DNA from: Thermodesulfobacteriota bacterium
GTDB lineage: Bacteria > Desulfobacterota > SM23-61
NCBI GenBank assembly: GCA_030018715.1
Contig: JASEHN010000128.1
Span: 1 to 7,697 of the forward strand
Direction of reading: 5' to 3'
DNA length: 7,697 nt
Shown piece by piece: positions 5,127-7,697 of the stretch (positions within the stretch are counted from its first letter, which is position 1; the number at the start of each line of letters is the position of its first letter). The position numbers and the translations under genes were made by a program. Under the pieces are notes generated by a model. That model saw only the letters and a program-made list of their open reading frames with translations. It made no database searches and had not been told where the DNA came from.

Positions 5127-7043
5127 TTATTTTCCTCTTCTTTTATCCTTGATCATCTCATCCAGCCAGGCCAGGTTCAACTCAGCTAATTTTCCTTTCG
5201 TGGGAATTCCCTCCTGGGAGTCCCAGCCCATGGCTTCGTAATACATGGTCAAGGCATCGTCAAATTCCTTGCGGTCAATGCCTTTCCCATGAAGCGGCCC
5301 TCCTTCCAGGGGCTCAAAGAGCCGATCTGGTAAGGTATCATCCTTGCGCCCGAACCCCTCCCGCAGGTTGAATACCCGGGCCATGGTCACGGTCCGTTCC
5401 CCCACCTTCAAAAGCTCCCAGAGGCTCGTATCCCAGCCGGTAACCGCACCAACAAGTTCGGCCCATTTGTTGATGGGGAACGCCCAAACCGGCCCGGCTG
5501 TGAAATTACAAATCCCCAGGGAATTGAAAAGAGACCACACAAAATGCAGGTAAACGTAATTGCGCACTTTTTGGGGTCCTAAATCCCTGGTCGGTACGGG
5601 TTCCAAAAGACCTAAGGGAGCAATGCGCCCTAACATGGCTCCTGCCGTGGCGAAAGGCGTGTCATGGGGAGCCTCAATGTGATCGGCCCCCGTCGGGGAA
5701 AGGGCAAAGCTAAGACCCTGTCCCGTTTTTCCCCGCGGGTCGTGCATCGGGAGTTCCTGGCCTTTGATATGCAGGGCATATTTTTCAGCCCCTTTGCCGA
5801 CCCTGGCCGCGGCAATTTTCACCCCCTCGGCCATGAGATCGCCTATGCCCTTTTTGCGCTTCGCGATCCATTCAATACCCTTCACCATGGCTTCGGCGTT
5901 TCCCATCCGGAATTCGATTCCTTCCGTATCGGCCTTGGTGAAAAGCCCCTTCTCAAAACATTCCATGGCAAACCCGATGGCCACGCCGACGGAAATGGTG
6001 TCCAGCCCGTAGCGGTTGCAGAGTTCATTCCCTTTGGAAATGGCGGCCAGGTCATCGATGCAAAGGAGGGAACCAAGCGAACTTAAGGTCTCATACTCCG
6101 GTCCTCCATATTCGCTGGAGGTGGCATAGGGGCCTTCCGAAACTTCCACTGCCCGTTTGCAGCGCACCCCGCAGGCATAACACCCTTCTTCACTCTTCAG
6201 GATCGTTTCGGCCATCCGTTCACCGCTGATCTTCTCCGCGCCTGCAAAAACTCCGGTATAAAAGTTTCTGGTGGGCAGAATGCCCTGGGTATTCAAAGCC
6301 ATCACCAGGTTGGGTGTTCCCAGCTTGCGCATCACTTTATTCGGGCCCCACTGGCTGATGAGTTCCGCCTGCAATTTGGCCAGTTCTTTCATTTTTTCCG
6401 GATCATGAAATTCCAGTCTTTCCTTCCCGCGGGCGGCGATGGCCCTTAGGTTCTTGGAACCCATGACCGCTCCCATACCCGTCCGGCCATTGGCATGTTT
6501 CAGTTCGTTGATTACGCAAGCAAAGCGAACCAGCTTTTCTCCGGCCGGGCCAGCCTGAGCCACCCGGATCCGGGCATCTCCCAATTCCTGACGAATTTTT
6601 TCTTGGGCCGGGCCCGTCTCCAGCCCCCATATCTCTGCAGCCGACCGAATTTCCGCCTCTCCACCGTGGATCCATAGATAAGATGGTTTAGGAGCTTTCC
6701 CGTTAATGATTACCGCGTCAAAACCGGCAAATTTTAATTCCGGGCCGAAAAAGCCCCCGGCTTCCGCCTCGCCATATCCCCCCGTCAAAGGAGATTTGGC
6801 CGCCACCGTATAACGCACCATTCCGGAGACCGGTGCGCCCGTGATGACGCTGGAGGCGAAGATGAGAATATTTTCCGGTCCAAGCGGATCGATGCCTGGC
6901 GGAAGTTCCCGCAACAAATAATAGGATGCCAAACCTCCGCCCCCCATATAAGTGCGATAGATGACCTCGCTGGGTTCTTCTACTTTTATTTCGCCTGATG
7001 TCAAATCCACCCGCAAAATCTTGCCATTATAGCCTTTGGGCAT
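5127..7043 (-). CDS. aor: Tungsten-type aldehyde:ferredoxin oxidoreductase (AOR family)
   Basis: This 638-residue cytosolic enzyme should oxidise aldehydes to carboxylic acids and pass electrons to ferredoxin, using a bis-tungstopterin (or molybdopterin) and one [4Fe-4S] cluster. The N-terminal AOR domain begins GYNGKILRVDLTSG and includes the family segment NGRTGMGAVMGSKNL (185-199). The cluster ligands are Cys288, Cys291 and Cys295 (CYACGVRC) plus Cys512 (SLGICNF). The first three carry the same numbers as in Pyrococcus furiosus AOR, and the fourth corresponds to its Cys494. EYGGPEYETLSSLGS and HDPRGKTGQG (Asp435) are further family motifs near the pterin and active site. Length is slightly above the usual 600-620. 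The start is clear: AAGGAGGG (complement of 7051-7058) lies 7 bases before the ATG. It is transcribed convergently with the plus-strand cassette and downstream of the cysteine-rich gene on the same strand. Its sampled composition (53-62% GC) is lower than the cassette's. The exact aldehyde is unknown; paralogues such as formaldehyde oxidoreductase and BamB-type proteins share this fold. Confidence 0.92.
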   Translation of the reverse strand: MPKGYNGKILRVDLTSGEIKVEEPSEVIYRTYMGGGGLASYYLLRELPPGIDPLGPENILIFASSVITGAPVSGMVRYTVAAKSPLTGGYGEAEAGGFFGPELKFAGFDAVIINGKAPKPSYLWIHGGEAEIRSAAEIWGLETGPAQEKIRQELGDARIRVAQAGPAGEKLVRFACVINELKHANGRTGMGAVMGSKNLRAIAARGKERLEFHDPEKMKELAKLQAELISQWGPNKVMRKLGTPNLVMALNTQGILPTRNFYTGVFAGAEKISGERMAETILKSEEGCYACGVRCKRAVEVSEGPYATSSEYGGPEYETLSSLGSLLCIDDLAAISKGNELCNRYGLDTISVGVAIGFAMECFEKGLFTKADTEGIEFRMGNAEAMVKGIEWIAKRKKGIGDLMAEGVKIAAARVGKGAEKYALHIKGQELPMHDPRGKTGQGLSFALSPTGADHIEAPHDTPFATAGAMLGRIAPLGLLEPVPTRDLGPQKVRNYVYLHFVWSLFNSLGICNFTAGPVWAFPINKWAELVGAVTGWDTSLWELLKVGERTVTMARVFNLREGFGRKDDTLPDRLFEPLEGGPLHGKGIDRKEFDDALTMYYEAMGWDSQEGIPTKGKLAELNLAWLDEMIKDKRRGK

Positions 7044-7136
7044 TTGTCGTCCCTCCTTTTTTTATCCCCTCAGGAAAATTCTTTTTTAGGTGTACAGGGC
7101 GAAGCGCGACCCAGAATTCAGGTTTATTAAGCAGTT

Positions 7137-7165
7137 CTGGATTCCGGCTTTCGCCGGAATGGCGA
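7137..7165. repeat. Single arm of the ATTCC-GGAAT palindromic repeat
   Basis: The 20-base core 7141-7160 begins ATTCC and ends GGAAT around GGCTTTCGCC. The flanking CTGG and GGCGA match, in inverted orientation, the arm at 365-391 of the MITE-like element. The partner arm seen in that element is missing here. CCAGAA (7111-7116) and TTCTGG (7135-7140) form a small inverted pair just before it. The arm sits in the 273-base gap upstream of the AOR gene, so it would lie in the AOR leader or promoter region. Confidence 0.6.
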
Positions 7166-7316
7166 AGTAGTGACTCCTGCAAGAAGCTCACTCGATTATT
7201 AAGTTTCGCATAAATATGCAACGGCCGCAACCCCTTTAGGCTCTTCTCACCTATGTCCATTCCCTCCGTAGAGATCAGAATTTTAACCGCCAGCCGATCC
7301 GTGGCAAGGGAGCCGG

Positions 7317-7697
7317 TTACTTCTGCTTGGTAGAATCTAAGTCACCTTCGGCATACATCCTCTTGGCTTTCCCTCTTTCTCCGATGATGGCCTGCACCAC
7401 GTAGACATTGTTGGGAGGACAGCCTCTGACATAACGCTGTCCTCGTTTCCCTTCGGGAACGCATTTTCCCACAGTTACAATGCTCTCCGTAGGGACGAAA
7501 GGGGGGATTGCGGGATCTCCCGTAACCACCGTTACTCCCGGAAGATACATGAGTTGGTCGGCGTTGCGCATATCAACGAGAGCGCTCATCACTGTGTTCC
7601 GGCAACCTGTGCAGGTGACTCCGCCATAAATCAGGTTGAATCCTTCCACCTTAACAGGATTATCTTCCGTGGACCGGAGGAAGCGGCGGCGCACTTT
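7317..7697 (-). CDS. Conserved cysteine-rich protein, C-terminal part (5' end outside window)
   Basis: The frame is open from the right edge (the first codons read KVRRRFLR) to TAA (complement of 7317-7319), giving about 126 residues. A GTG at 7692-7694 is in frame but is probably internal, because no binding site can be seen and the frame continues past it. Four cysteines stand out: CTGC in GGVTCTGCRNTVMSALVDM, then one in VTVGKC and one in RGCPPNN. This arrangement suggests a structural or redox metal site, possibly Fe-S. I have seen similar 'CxGCRNT ... GKC ... GCPPNNV' tails on uncharacterised proteins of sulfate-reducing and syntrophic bacteria, some carrying DUF362-type domains, but I cannot confirm the family. 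No signal peptide or membrane span is visible in this part. It lies upstream of AOR on the same strand, 273 bases away, so an electron-transfer or maturation link is conceivable but not shown. Confidence 0.7.
   Translation of the reverse strand, partial: KVRRRFLRSTEDNPVKVEGFNLIYGGVTCTGCRNTVMSALVDMRNADQLMYLPGVTVVTGDPAIPPFVPTESIVTVGKCVPEGKRGQRYVRGCPPNNVYVVQAIIGERGKAKRMYAEGDLDSTKQK

Noticed and set aside
7180..7225. Minus-strand promoter for AOR with TTGCAT and TAATCG hexamers
   Set aside because: The -10 match is only 3 of 6 and the area is AT-rich; a nearby GCATA-TT-TATGC inverted repeat is too short to support an operator call.

Overview
The window looks like chromosomal DNA from an anaerobic bacterium, most likely of the Desulfobacterota/Deltaproteobacteria type. 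The reasons are a tungsten-type aldehyde:ferredoxin oxidoreductase on the minus strand, a neighbouring cysteine-rich protein of a kind I associate with sulfate reducers and syntrophs, and scattered ATTCC-GGAAT palindromic repeats. This assignment is inference from gene style; no rRNA or tRNA is present to confirm it.

Layout. Positions 1-255 hold the degraded C-terminal end of an IS91-family transposase. Positions 256-478 are AT-rich (one sampled 60-base line is 27% GC) and hold a promoter-like sequence and a 139-bp MITE-like inverted-repeat element. At about 479 the composition jumps to GC-rich DNA (sampled lines 58-73% GC), which starts with what looks like the last 21 codons of a decapitated gene. 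Four intact plus-strand genes follow: a sugar phosphate isomerase/epimerase-like TIM barrel (569-1381), an NAD-dependent epimerase/dehydratase (1424-2383), a small single-domain cupin (2399-2803) and a fumarate reductase/3-ketosteroid-1-dehydrogenase-like flavoprotein (2964-4715). Positions 4716-5126 are non-coding and carry a short relic of a REP/IS200-type transposase. On the minus strand lie an AOR-family oxidoreductase (5127-7043), a 273-bp gap holding a further repeat arm, and the C-terminal part of a cysteine-rich conserved protein running off the right edge (7317-7697).

How it works together. The four plus-strand genes look like a co-transcribed carbon-compound catabolic or modifying set: two enzymes acting on hydroxyl/carbonyl centres of a sugar- or polyol-like substrate, a metal-dependent cupin, and an FAD enzyme that desaturates next to a ketone. 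The substrate cannot be named from sequence. The cassette has no transporter or regulator, its upstream gene is truncated, and it sits between mobile-element debris in DNA of different composition, so it reads as an acquired fragment of a larger operon. The AOR probably oxidises aldehydes to acids with ferredoxin as acceptor and appears to belong to the resident genome. I see no CRISPR, defence system, phage module, tRNA or rRNA.
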